DNA of 14,315 bases from contig DBIA01000023.1 of the NCBI GenBank assembly GCA_002296525.1, positions 1-14,315 on the forward strand, read 5' to 3'. Each line of letters opens with the position of its first letter. Position 1 is the first letter of the stretch. This DNA is from Candidatus Neomicrothrix sp. UBA814 (lineage in GTDB: Bacteria > Actinomycetota > Acidimicrobiia > Acidimicrobiales > Poriferisodalaceae). Made by a program: the position numbers and the translations under genes. Of this stretch, positions 1-7,069 are shown one piece after another. The notes under the pieces were generated by a model. The model made no database searches and was not told the origin of the DNA. It worked only from the letters and a program-made list of their open reading frames with translations.

Positions 1-1
1 A

Positions 2-1300
2 GCACTTGGTACCTACATCACCCGCTTCGATGAGTCGGCCCTAGAGGCAGCTGATCGAGCAGATCGTGAACTACAAGCAGGAACAGATCGCGGTCCCCTC
101 CACGGCATCCCTCTCGGCATCAAAGACATCATCTCCACCGACGAAGGCCCAACCTCAGGCCAATCCCTCGCTCAACACCCATCTTGGGGTGATCAAGGCG
201 ACGGACCGCTGATCCAACGACTTCGAGAAGCAGGAGCAGTATTCACAGGCAAAACAACCACGATGGAATATGCGATCGGATTCCCCGATTTCGACAAACC
301 TTTCCCGATCCCGCGTAACCCTTGGAACACAGAACGTTGGACCGGCGGCTCCAGCTCTGGCACAGCAAATGGAATCGCCTCCGGCCAATTTTTAGGCGGA
401 CTGGGCACAGACACCGGTGGAAGCGTCCGACTACCAGCTGCCTATTGCGGAATCACTGGCTTCAAGCAAACCTTCGGGTTAGTTCCCAAAAGCGGCTGCA
501 TTCCTTTAGGCCTCAGCTACGACCACATCGGGCCCATGGCAACATCAGTCTGGGATTGCGCGGCGATGCTAAACGTAATGGCGGGCCACCACCCATCGGA
601 CCGAACCACCGTGACTAGACCCCCAGTTGATTACGTTGCTGCGCTCGATGGAACCCTTGATGGAGTGCGTGTTGGGGTAATCACAAACCAGGCCTTAGTC
701 GAAGCCAGTTCTGATCAGATGATGGCAATTTTCGATGACGCTGTCGGCGAACTCGAATCATTCGGCGTGGAAATCACCGATTTCGAAGTTCCCCTCTACG
801 AAGCCCTGCATGATGGAACTTTTTTAGCCCTTCAAGCTGAAGCCTTCTCTTGGCATCGCAACCAACTACGAGACCGCTGGCTTGACTACGGGCGACCAAC
901 TCGATTAACGATCGCCAAAGGGGCTCTCATCTCCGCAGGCGATCTAGTTCAAATTGAACGCGTACGAGAAATCGCTCGCAAACAACTCGCCAATCGCATG
1001 CAAGAGCTCGGTGTTGATCTTTTAGTTAGCCCCACGACGGGCTACGCAGCGACTCCCTTCACTGGAGCAGACAAAAAAGCTACCTCCTTGGCCGCAATGC
1101 ACACCCCTCCCTGGAACTCGACCGGCTCACCAGCACTTTCGGTGCCTATGGGCTTTGATCAGGACGATCTCCCCTGCGGGATGCAGATCATCGGAAAACC
1201 GTTTTGTGATGATCTTGTTCTGCGACTGGGACATCACTACCAGCAGCGCACCAATTGGCACACCCTCACCCCTCCAATGCACCTTCAATTCACTATCTAG
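2..1300 (+). CDS. Amidase signature family hydrolase, N-terminus missing
   Basis: Hydrolyses an amide bond (C-N), substrate unknown, presumably cytoplasmic. The reading frame is open from the left window edge, so the true start lies upstream; about 432 residues remain of the usual 450-500. The complete Ser-cisSer-Lys triad of the amidase signature family is visible: the Lys in GIKD (codon 122-124), the cis-Ser, first Ser of GGSSSGT (350-352), and the nucleophile Ser in GTDTGGSVRLP (422-424). Spacing between the two Ser is 24 residues, as in FAAH, and Lys to cis-Ser is 76. An internal ATG at 263 would lose the Lys and so cannot be the start. The C-terminal part keeps the family's hydrophobic NSTGSPALSVPMG stretch. 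The family includes glutamyl-tRNA amidotransferase subunit A, but no GatB or GatC is next to it, so a catabolic amidase is more likely. Family call is firm, substrate is not. Confidence 0.93.
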   Translation, partial: ALGTYITRFDESALEAADRADRELQAGTDRGPLHGIPLGIKDIISTDEGPTSGQSLAQHPSWGDQGDGPLIQRLREAGAVFTGKTTTMEYAIGFPDFDKPFPIPRNPWNTERWTGGSSSGTANGIASGQFLGGLGTDTGGSVRLPAAYCGITGFKQTFGLVPKSGCIPLGLSYDHIGPMATSVWDCAAMLNVMAGHHPSDRTTVTRPPVDYVAALDGTLDGVRVGVITNQALVEASSDQMMAIFDDAVGELESFGVEITDFEVPLYEALHDGTFLALQAEAFSWHRNQLRDRWLDYGRPTRLTIAKGALISAGDLVQIERVREIARKQLANRMQELGVDLLVSPTTGYAATPFTGADKKATSLAAMHTPPWNSTGSPALSVPMGFDQDDLPCGMQIIGKPFCDDLVLRLGHHYQQRTNWHTLTPPMHLQFTI

Positions 1301-1487
1301 AGTTATTGAACCAAAGGGTTGTATCTGACTGGCGAGGCTCGTTGTTGAGCGAGTGGTAGCGCGAAACAACCGAAGGTTCGTGTGTCAGGACTTCATTTCG
1401 CATGATCTAAGCCGACCCGTGAGACCATCAACTAGGGTCGTGTCGTAACAGGTGGAATTTAGGGTTCATGTGAGGGGGATCACAGTT
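1301..1487. other. Intergenic region after the first amidase
   Basis: A 187-bp gap. Only short stem-forming words (GCTC/GAGC; AACC/GGTT) and the ribosome site of the DUF4242 gene were seen. No RNA gene, promoter pair or convincing terminator could be supported. Confidence 0.4.
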
Positions 1488-1772
1488 ATGCCCAGATTTG
1501 TAATAGAGAGAGATATTCCAGAAATTGGCTCTTCGGAGCGTGAGCAACTGAGAGATGCCGCAGCGGCGTCCAATGATGTCTTGGTTGCGATGCGTTCAGA
1601 AGGCAAGAACATTTCTTGGGAGCAGTCGTACGTAGTCCAAGACAAAACGTTTTGCATTTATCACGCCGACGGGTCTGAATTGATTGACGAACATGCACAG
1701 CGCAGCGGTTTCCCTGCTTCCATCGTCACCGAGGTTAAAGCCCGTATCGACCCAATCACTGCGGAGGGCTAA
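1488..1772 (+). CDS. DUF4242 small protein (possible metal-binding)
   Basis: A 94-residue protein whose opening (PRFVIERDIP), central SYVVQDKTFCIYHA stretch and end (VTEVKARIDP) match the DUF4242 family. These are small ferredoxin-like, usually dimeric proteins; one member, SCO4226 of Streptomyces coelicolor, is reported to bind nickel. The start at 1488 is chosen because GAGGGGGA (1472-1479) lies about 8 bases upstream and the family begins at this Met; an alternative start at 1452 would add 12 unrelated residues. The gene stands 187 bp after the amidase and 90 bp before a membrane protein, all on the same strand but too loosely spaced to call an operon. Metal binding here is inference; the role is unknown. 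Confidence 0.8.
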   Translation: MPRFVIERDIPEIGSSEREQLRDAAAASNDVLVAMRSEGKNISWEQSYVVQDKTFCIYHADGSELIDEHAQRSGFPASIVTEVKARIDPITAEG

Positions 1773-1862
1773 TCGCCCTCAGCGTGAGCATCGGGATGTT
1801 CTTTAAAGCAACCCGAAGCGACGGAATCTAATGTCCGTGTTCCATATAGAAGGGACATGGAT

Positions 1863-2336
1863 ATGAGTTGGGATCAGATAGCAACGTTGGCGCAGCTTGT
1901 GACGGGTGCGGCGACGCTTGCTGTGGCCGTCTTTTTATGGAGCCAGTTGAAGGTGCAGCACCGAGACTCTGAGAGAGACTTTGCGTTCGCAAATGAAACC
2001 AAACAACAAGATTTGTTTGCTTCGTGGTACTCGGATGAGTCGGCGTGCAATCTCTTGTGGAAGGCCTACAACTCCTACGAGTCGTTATCTCCCGAGGAGG
2101 TTCATCGATTCAGATTGATGTACCAACAGATGTATCTGCATCAGTTAAACGCTTGGCGATTGAAACGTGATGGAGATGACTTGAGGAGATGGCGATTGCA
2201 GTGGGAGAGAATTCTCGGATCTCCGGGTCAGCGCCGCTATTTGGAGGAATTTGGAAGGCCGATTGTCGAGTTGGACCCTGGTTTGAATGAATTTGTCGAG
2301 GAGATTTACCAAGAGCTCGAAAGTCAGGCGGTCTAG
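1863..2336 (+). CDS. Hypothetical single-helix membrane protein
   Basis: I do not recognise a named family. The 157-residue product has one predicted membrane helix near the N-terminus (about residues 6-26, rich in Ala, Leu, Val and Thr), then a charged, helical, soluble part with several Trp and Tyr residues and a late run of acidic residues. This layout resembles uncharacterised one-helix proteins with a C-terminal helical domain found in many marine bacteria. Two ATG codons lie 6 bases apart; 1863 is preferred because AAGGGA (1850-1855) is 7 bases upstream, whereas it is only 1 base from 1857. Codon choice differs from the neighbours: about half of the Leu codons are TTG and G-ending codons are common, while genes from about 2600 onward prefer C or A in third position. 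This may reflect a different origin. No functional claim is made. Confidence 0.72.
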   Translation: MSWDQIATLAQLVTGAATLAVAVFLWSQLKVQHRDSERDFAFANETKQQDLFASWYSDESACNLLWKAYNSYESLSPEEVHRFRLMYQQMYLHQLNAWRLKRDGDDLRRWRLQWERILGSPGQRRYLEEFGRPIVELDPGLNEFVEEIYQELESQAV

Positions 2337-2397
2337 AAACGGCTGGGGAACTTGCGAGACTACAGTCTGATGATCGGTGAGGAAGGTGGAGGCGCAA

Positions 2398-3255
2398 ATG
2401 CGTATAGGCGTGCTGCAATTAGATGACGTAAGACTCGGTTTTGAATATAAAGAGGGCGCCGGTGTTCCGCTTGTTTTTATGGGTGGCGTGACGTCTACCA
2501 CTGCGACCTGGGAACCCGTTTTAGAACGACTCGAAACTAGCCGCCCGGTATATCTGTTAGACCACCGAGGTCACGGCCGTTCTTCTCATATTGGGAGTGG
2601 CGATTACTCGAACTGGGTGGGTCAGGTTTCCGACACCTGCCAATTCCTGGAAAGAGTCAGTGGCCGCAGCATCGTAATAGGCCATTCACAGGGCGGAATT
2701 CAGGCCTTTTATGCGACGGCCCAAAAACCGGAACTGGTAGCAGGGCTGTACCTGGAAGACATCTCACCACACTTTGTTGCACACCAAAGACATGTCGGGA
2801 GCGCCTTTATCGCAGCTCTAAAAAACATCGGACTAGAACTAAAACAAGCCCTCGCCGCTGACGAAAAAGGTTCCGAAATGGCTGACAGGATCGCAGGCAT
2901 TTCTCTCGGCGACGACATCACCTTCGGAGACGTCAGGTCGGATGAACAACTCCAGATAATGGCCGATGGCGTTCTGCAAATGGACCCAAAGATTTTCGGC
3001 ACCTTTTTCGAAGACGATTCAATTCCGCCCTTTGACCTGGATGACACGATTCGAGCCATTCAATGCCCGGTCCATATCGCATACGGAGCACCCGAGCTAG
3101 GCGCCTTATTCCTTGAGAGCGACTTAGACGATCTACACGACAAAGGCTGTGAAGCAACGTCGACCAAATTCGGAGACGTCGGTCACAGTGTTCATTTCGA
3201 TGCTTTGGGGCCCTTCGTGCAAGATCTAACAGCTTTCCTCAAACGAGTCGACTAG
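2398..3255 (+). CDS. Alpha/beta hydrolase
   Basis: A 285-residue alpha/beta hydrolase fold protein, likely acting on esters, lactones or related bonds in the cytoplasm. Visible parts: LLDHRGHGRSS after strand 4 (residues 53-63), the nucleophile elbow GHSQGG with Ser97, and the catalytic His263 in VGHSVHFD near the end. The position that normally carries the catalytic Asp after strand 7 (GxxDP type) reads YGAPELG, so Glu233 may serve as the acid. ATG 2398 is preferred over the upstream GTG at 2377 because GGAGG (2388-2392) sits 5 bases ahead of it. The domain between strands 6 and 7 forms a cap of about 80 residues. It follows the membrane protein by 61 bp. It could be an esterase, epoxide hydrolase or C-C hydrolase; sequence alone does not decide. 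Confidence 0.88.
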   Translation: MRIGVLQLDDVRLGFEYKEGAGVPLVFMGGVTSTTATWEPVLERLETSRPVYLLDHRGHGRSSHIGSGDYSNWVGQVSDTCQFLERVSGRSIVIGHSQGGIQAFYATAQKPELVAGLYLEDISPHFVAHQRHVGSAFIAALKNIGLELKQALAADEKGSEMADRIAGISLGDDITFGDVRSDEQLQIMADGVLQMDPKIFGTFFEDDSIPPFDLDDTIRAIQCPVHIAYGAPELGALFLESDLDDLHDKGCEATSTKFGDVGHSVHFDALGPFVQDLTAFLKRVD

Positions 3256-3263
3256 GTCCCGGC

Positions 3264-3281
3264 GTATCTGTAGCGAGATAC
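3264..3281 (+). terminator. Candidate hairpin after the hydrolase gene
   Basis: Perfect 6-bp inverted repeat GTATCT / AGATAC with a 6-base loop, starting 8 bases after the hydrolase stop. The following bases are pyrimidine-rich (CCTTCCTTTCTC) but not a true T-run, so intrinsic termination is only a possibility. Confidence 0.3.
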
Positions 3282-3365
3282 ATAGCCTTCCTTTCTCAAC
3301 AAGCGAGCGCTGCTCGTAGCGCTTCTGCAAGACTGTCGAAACAAATCGACCAGGGGGTGGTTGAC

Positions 3366-3677
3366 ATGAAGGTTTTCCATGGCACGACATGGAATGTAGA
3401 ACCCAACCGTATGGGAGACTTCATCAAGTACTGCGCTAAGGCTGCGGAACTACACAAGTCTTTGGGTGCAGAAGATGTGCGGCTCATGAGCACCATCGCC
3501 GGCGGCCCGCAAACCCAGTTCATGTACGTGATGGTCGTTGAAAGCGAAGAAGCATTTGGTTCGCTGATGAAAACCCTGAATAACAGCGCTGAATGGAGTG
3601 CTCTCAACAAAGAGTTCTTCGCAGACCCATGTGGTGAAGTGGTCAACGCCAGTTTGCGTCAGGACATATTCTCATGA
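3366..3677 (+). CDS. NIPSNAP/EthD-like dimeric alpha+beta barrel protein
   Basis: A 103-residue protein with the beta-alpha-beta-beta-alpha-beta pattern of dimeric alpha+beta (ferredoxin-like) barrels: a first strand MKVFHGTTWNV, a helix from about residue 13 to 35, central strands around VRLMSTIAGG and QFMYVMVVE, then SEEAFGSLMKTL as the second helix. Such proteins (NIPSNAP, EthD, antibiotic monooxygenase-like groups) often accompany degradative enzymes, acting as small cofactor-free enzymes or helpers. ATG 3366 is chosen because AGGGGG (3352-3357) is 8 bases upstream; a GTG at 3357 overlaps that site. Its TGA overlaps the next gene's ATG (ATGA at 3674-3677), so the two are probably translationally coupled and act together. 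Exact subfamily is uncertain. Confidence 0.68.
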   Translation: MKVFHGTTWNVEPNRMGDFIKYCAKAAELHKSLGAEDVRLMSTIAGGPQTQFMYVMVVESEEAFGSLMKTLNNSAEWSALNKEFFADPCGEVVNASLRQDIFS

Positions 3678-4339
3678 GCCAAGAGAAGGGTCGGCAAGGA
3701 AAACTCTTATTTGATCGCGCACTCGCAAAATTTGATGCTGTGGTCCGCCAGGTACCGGACGACGCGTGGGGTAACGCGTCGCCGTGTGAGGAATGGACTG
3801 CCGCTGACATCGTTGGACACGTAGCTGCCACAACGCAACTGCCCTGTTTCTTGGCTCAAAGGATCCCGATCGGCGTGCCTGCAGGTCCCGAAGCGTCTGA
3901 ACGACCAACCAGGGGTGGGGACAATTTGTTCTTCAACAAAGCAGTTATGGAGACGCTTATCGGCTTGCGCGAGGAAGCAGTTACCGGCGATGCCCTAGGG
4001 GTATGGGAACGTAGCTACGCACACATGAATGAGGTCCTATCAGGAGACGTATGGGGACAACCACCCATAGCCAGCCAGCGAGGGACCATGACCCTAGAAG
4101 AATGGTTGGAACCAGTTTTCTACGACTCAACGGTACACACCTGGGACTTGTCCCAGGCAACTGGCGTCCCACACAATCTTGATGACGATCTGTGTAGAAC
4201 TGCTCTGGCAACATTGATAAGCATCAACGAATCAGCAGACATGCGATCAGCAGGAGTGTTCCTTCAGGCAAAAGACACAGAGTCCGACGACCCTGTTGAT
4301 CAATTGATTGCCTATACCGGACGAACCCCAATTCGTTAG
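3674..4339 (+). CDS. TIGR03086-type mycothiol-dependent isomerase-like (DinB-fold) protein
   Basis: A 221-residue member of the maleylpyruvate isomerase / DinB-like four-helix family, closest to TIGR03086. The signature SPCEEWTAADIVGHV (residues 36-50) and the HTWDLSQATG motif (155-164) are clear. Three metal ligands can be placed by comparison with the corynebacterial mycothiol-dependent maleylpyruvate isomerase: His49, Asp151 (Glu in that enzyme) and His155, the last two with the usual x3 spacing. Characterised relatives use mycothiol and a divalent metal to isomerise or detoxify substrates; mycothiol is specific to actinobacteria, which supports the host assignment. It starts inside the stop of the barrel-protein gene (ATGA) and ends 10 bases before the CoA-transferase remnant. 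The true reaction is unknown, and many TIGR03086 proteins are uncharacterised. Confidence 0.85.
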   Translation: MSQEKGRQGKLLFDRALAKFDAVVRQVPDDAWGNASPCEEWTAADIVGHVAATTQLPCFLAQRIPIGVPAGPEASERPTRGGDNLFFNKAVMETLIGLREEAVTGDALGVWERSYAHMNEVLSGDVWGQPPIASQRGTMTLEEWLEPVFYDSTVHTWDLSQATGVPHNLDDDLCRTALATLISINESADMRSAGVFLQAKDTESDDPVDQLIAYTGRTPIR

Positions 4340-4349
4340 CGTCACTGTC

Positions 4350-4829
4350 ATGGGGGCACTAACGGGTTACAAAGTCTTGGATCTTTCCATCTTGGTGCAA
4401 GGACCCCAAGCAGCAGCAATGATGCACGACCTCGGCGCCGAGGTCATCAAAATAGAGCTGCCAGAAGTGGGGGACTTAGGGCGCTGGCTCACCGTCGCAG
4501 TTGACGACGACCGCTCTCCCTACGTTGAAGCAAACAACCGAGGCAAACGTTCAGTTGCTCTTGATCTGCGAACTTCTGGAGGCAGGACAGCGTTACTGCG
4601 TCTCGTCGAAACCACAGACGTACTAATCCACAATTTCGTCCCTGGCACCGTTGAAGAATGGGGGCTCGATTACGACGACCTCATAAAAGTGAACCCCAGA
4701 TTGATTTACGCAGCCGGATCCACGTTCGGCCCCCAAGGACCAAATTCCAGACGCGAAGGCGCAGACATGGGAGCTAATTTGGGGGTCACTGACCTGCGGT
4801 CTTGTAAGCGTTTCGTGCGCCGCAATTAG
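4350..4829 (+). pseudogene. CaiB/BaiF family III CoA-transferase, C-terminal part lost
   Basis: Only 159 residues remain of a family normally near 400. The N-terminal domain is well preserved: KVLDLSILVQGPQAA, LGAEVIKIE (29-36), GD..RW, the NNRGKRSVALDL block (62-73), NFVPGTVEEWGLDYDDL, NPRLIYAAGSTFGPQGP and REGADMGA, whose Asp139 corresponds to the catalytic Asp169 of formyl-CoA transferase. Family resemblance stops within a few residues of it, and the frame ends in unrelated sequence before a TAG at 4827-4829. No C-terminal domain is seen in any frame before the next gene starts at 4878, so a deletion of about 700 bp is more likely than a single frameshift. ATG 4350 fits the family start; no clear ribosome site is seen and re-initiation after the preceding stop is plausible. 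An intact enzyme would move CoA between acids; this fragment is probably inactive. Confidence 0.85.
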
Positions 4830-4877
4830 CTGCGGATTCGAGATGCTTCGGGACTACCCAACGCAAAGGACCACGAA

Positions 4878-5273
4878 ATGGCTGGCACTGTTATACGTTC
4901 AAAGGCGCTCGAAGAAGCTCACGCCCACCCAGAAATGATCCGATCGGGAGCATTCTCCCCAGCCATGCAAGCGGGACCGTTTCTCTATGTTTCTGGATGC
5001 ATTGCAGGGGACTTGACCCAAGACATGACAGGGCAAGCCCAGCAAGAGTTCAGCTACGTCGAGCTAGTGCTGAAAGAAGCCGGATATCAGCTCACCGACG
5101 TTGTCAAACTGCAAGCCTTTATCACTGACGCCGCGAATTACGCGGCGTACAGCTCGGTGCGAAAACAATATTTTCCTCAAGACCCGCCGGCGAGCACAGC
5201 TGTCATCTCAGGTTTACTGATTCCCGATGCTCTCCTGGAAATCGACGTAGTCGCCTATAAAGACGACAAGTAA
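4878..5273 (+). CDS. RidA/YjgF-YER057c-UK114 family protein without the active-site Arg
   Basis: A 131-residue Rid-fold protein (trimeric, chorismate-mutase-like fold), with FSPAMQAGPFLYVSG (26-40), a QAQQEFSYVELVLKEAG helix and the C-terminal LLEIDVVAYK strand. Canonical RidA enzymes deaminate reactive enamines and imines such as 2-aminoacrylate using an Arg (Arg105 in the E. coli protein, within PARS). Here the aligned segment reads PPASTAV and the Arg position is Ala105, so classic imine deaminase activity is doubtful; Arg-lacking Rid groups are known and often sit in catabolic operons. AAAGGA (4865-4870) lies 7 bases before the ATG. It follows the broken CoA-transferase by 48 bp and may once have been its operon partner. 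Family call is strong, function open. Confidence 0.88.
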   Translation: MAGTVIRSKALEEAHAHPEMIRSGAFSPAMQAGPFLYVSGCIAGDLTQDMTGQAQQEFSYVELVLKEAGYQLTDVVKLQAFITDAANYAAYSSVRKQYFPQDPPASTAVISGLLIPDALLEIDVVAYKDDK

Positions 5274-5309
5274 CCGAGTAGCTGACCAATACACCTGGGA
5301 CCTCTTGCT

Positions 5310-6050
5310 GTGCGTTTTACCGTGCTGAGTTTGATGCTCTTGATGTTGGCCTGTGCTGTCCCCGAACCAGAGCAAGGCTCGCCTGCTGCTATAGACGACA
5401 CGGCAGCGGCCCCAGCTTCCACCACCAACCCAGCACCGACAACGCCTGCAATTTCGTCTACCTCGACGACAGTAGCGACCGCCCCCGATTCAGTGACAAC
5501 GGTGGTCGTCTCAGAGTCAACAACAACCAGTCCCAACGCAGAAGCGGTGTTGATTGCCCCTGAACAAGAAGGTGGCTACGACCGGACACTATTCAAGCAT
5601 TGGTCTGACCTAGACAAAGATGGCTGCGACACTCGCCGCGAAGTGCTGATCGAAGAATCACGTACCCCAGTGACCGTCGGCAGCGGCTGCTCCCTAACGG
5701 GAGGCAGCTGGTACAGCGCGTTCGACGGCACCGAAACCATCGACCCCTCGAAATTCGATATTGACCATATGGTCCCTTTGAAAGAGGCCTGGGATAGCGG
5801 CGCATGGGGATGGAGCCCCGAACAACGCCAGGCTTTCGCCAACGACATGTCGATACCTGAATCGCTCATAGCGGTGTCAGCTTCGTCAAACCGGTCGAAA
5901 GGAGCGAGCGACCCGGCTGAATGGCTACCGCCTAGAAAAGAATTTCACTGTCGATACGTCGACGCTTGGATCGAAGTTAAACAAAGATGGAACTTATCGA
6001 TGGACCAAGCCGAACATGACGCTATAGCCGAGGTGAGAGCGAACTGTTAG
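5310..6050 (+). CDS. Exported (lipoprotein-like) HNH nuclease, DUF1524 type
   Basis: A 246-residue protein with three parts. Residues 1-15 form a short hydrophobic leader ending in LMLAC, an imperfect lipobox with Cys15, so the protein is probably exported and lipid-anchored. Residues 24-75 are a Ser/Thr/Pro/Ala-rich low-complexity linker. From about residue 89 the nuclease domain matches the GmrSD C-terminal / DUF1524 HNH group of secreted actinobacterial proteins: YDRTLF, GCDTRREVL, DIDHMVPLKEAW (catalytic His153), SNRSKGASDPAEWLPP (Asn194, Lys197) and the final Cys. Four Cys (106, 127, 214, 246) are at the places expected for disulfides of the secreted group. Nucleic acid scavenging or competition are plausible roles. 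The GTG start at 5310 has only a weak GGGA 9 bases upstream; later ATGs would cut the leader. It ends 7 bp from the convergent metallohydrolase gene. Confidence 0.88.
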   Translation: MRFTVLSLMLLMLACAVPEPEQGSPAAIDDTAAAPASTTNPAPTTPAISSTSTTVATAPDSVTTVVVSESTTTSPNAEAVLIAPEQEGGYDRTLFKHWSDLDKDGCDTRREVLIEESRTPVTVGSGCSLTGGSWYSAFDGTETIDPSKFDIDHMVPLKEAWDSGAWGWSPEQRQAFANDMSIPESLIAVSASSNRSKGASDPAEWLPPRKEFHCRYVDAWIEVKQRWNLSMDQAEHDAIAEVRANC

Positions 6051-6057
6051 GTGCCTA

Positions 6058-6936
6058 TCACGGATCGGTATCGGGAAAACCGCTGGAATCAAGCCACCAC
6101 GAGCCCTCGTGTGGTCGAAGTAGCCCACACGAGGGACCACCGAAATGAGTCCCCAATATCAACGTATGGTCATCGCAGTAACGCTCAGAGAAACTTCGAC
6201 GCGTAGCCATGGCCGCGGCCTTGTCGACATCTGGCTCACTCGACCATTCCGGAAGTTGAAACTGAATGGGATGATGGCAAAGATCACCCGTTATCACCGC
6301 ATCTTGTCCTGCAGAGGAAATTCTTACGCTGTGATGACCCGGTGTGTGGCCTGGAGTGGGTTCTAGCCACACGGCATCATTCAGTTGCATGTCACTTTCG
6401 ACAAGTTCTGCCAATCCTGCATCAATACAAGGTTGGATGCTGTCCCCGACAACATCTCCGTAGACCTGAGGCTCCACTCGCCAATGAGCCCACTCCCGTT
6501 CACCAAACAAATATCGCGCCTTAGGAAACGACGGCACCCACTCATCGCCAACCAAATGTGTGTTCCATCCCACGTGATCCACATGGAGGTGGGTGCACAC
6601 AACAGCGGTCACATCATCGGGACCGAACCCTGCTTCGATCATCCTGTCCATGAAATCAGTATCTAAATTTCCGAGAGCCTCGAAGTTAGGGCGATGCTTG
6701 CTGTTACCAGCGCAGGTATCAACCACGATCTTTTCGTCACCTATCTCGATACAAAACGCATGAAACGACAAGCGAATCCGACCGCTTGATGGGTCGGCGA
6801 ATGGACCAAGGGTCCATTCATGTTCCAGGATCGCATCTGGAGTTGCCATAGGAATAATGGCGAAACCCGGCCACGACTGTTCCATTTCGGTCACTTTGGT
6901 GATCTTCGCTTCACCAATTTGCCACGTTTGAATCAC
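6058..6936 (-). CDS. Metallo-beta-lactamase-fold hydrolase
   Basis: A 292-residue di-metal hydrolase. All expected ligands are present: THLHVDH (His116, His118, Asp120, His121), TPGHTPGH (His197), TGD (Asp218) and the late GTHFGG (His264). The HLHVDHVGW form, TPGHTPGHHSV and overall length place it near the AHL-lactonase / methyl-parathion-hydrolase side of the superfamily, so lactone, ester or phosphoester hydrolysis is likely; true beta-lactamase activity is not implied. The GTG start at 6936 is chosen because GGAAGGGG (complement of 6943-6950) lies 6 bases upstream and the sequence resembles the family from there; an ATG at 6987 would add 17 unrelated residues. It is divergent from the P450 gene, with about 215 bp of shared upstream DNA. 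Possible links: opening a lactone made by oxidation, or quorum-signal degradation. Substrate unknown. Confidence 0.9.
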   Translation of the reverse strand: MIQTWQIGEAKITKVTEMEQSWPGFAIIPMATPDAILEHEWTLGPFADPSSGRIRLSFHAFCIEIGDEKIVVDTCAGNSKHRPNFEALGNLDTDFMDRMIEAGFGPDDVTAVVCTHLHVDHVGWNTHLVGDEWVPSFPKARYLFGEREWAHWRVEPQVYGDVVGDSIQPCIDAGLAELVESDMQLNDAVWLEPTPGHTPGHHSVRISSAGQDAVITGDLCHHPIQFQLPEWSSEPDVDKAAAMATRRSFSERYCDDHTLILGTHFGGPSCGLLRPHEGSWWLDSSGFPDTDP

Positions 6937-6996
6937 TGGTAACCCCTTCCAACAACGCGCCCTAGGTCGGTCGTTGTTCCCCAGCACGAGATTATG

Positions 6997-7069
6997 CGCT
7001 GAGTCAAAGTTGAGGTGGAAAGGCTCTTAATACTTCAGCTAGTGCTTTACGAGAGTCAACGCTGAGTCA
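6997..7069. repeat. CGCTGAGTCA direct repeats in the divergent promoter region
   Basis: The 10-mer CGCTGAGTCA occurs at 6997-7006 and again at 7060-7069, and its GAGTCA core occurs a third time at 7053-7058, 11 bases before the last one. All three copies are in the same orientation and lie between the metallohydrolase and P450 genes, as expected for binding sites of a regulator controlling one or both. The regulator is not in the window. Confidence 0.45.

Noticed and set aside
1335..1385. tRNA-like words (GAGCGAGTGGTAGCGCG and GGTTCG)
   Set aside because: They resemble D- and T-arm sequences, but no acceptor stem or anticodon arm can be built with correct spacing.
1778..1788. CTCA-GCG-TGAG hairpin just after the DUF4242 gene
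   Set aside because: Only 4 bp of stem and no T-run; too weak to call a terminator.
3299..3324. AAGCG...CGCTT repeat with two AGCGCT-like words
   Set aside because: Short arms, imperfect pairing and no clear link to a gene end or start.
4308..4350. Earlier TTG start for the CoA-transferase
   Set aside because: It would overlap the TIGR03086 gene by 32 bases and add residues outside the family; ATG 4350 matches the family start.
5255..5536. Open frame on the minus strand rich in Val, Thr and Ala
   Set aside because: It is the antisense shadow of the nuclease's low-complexity Ser/Thr linker, with no ribosome site or family match.
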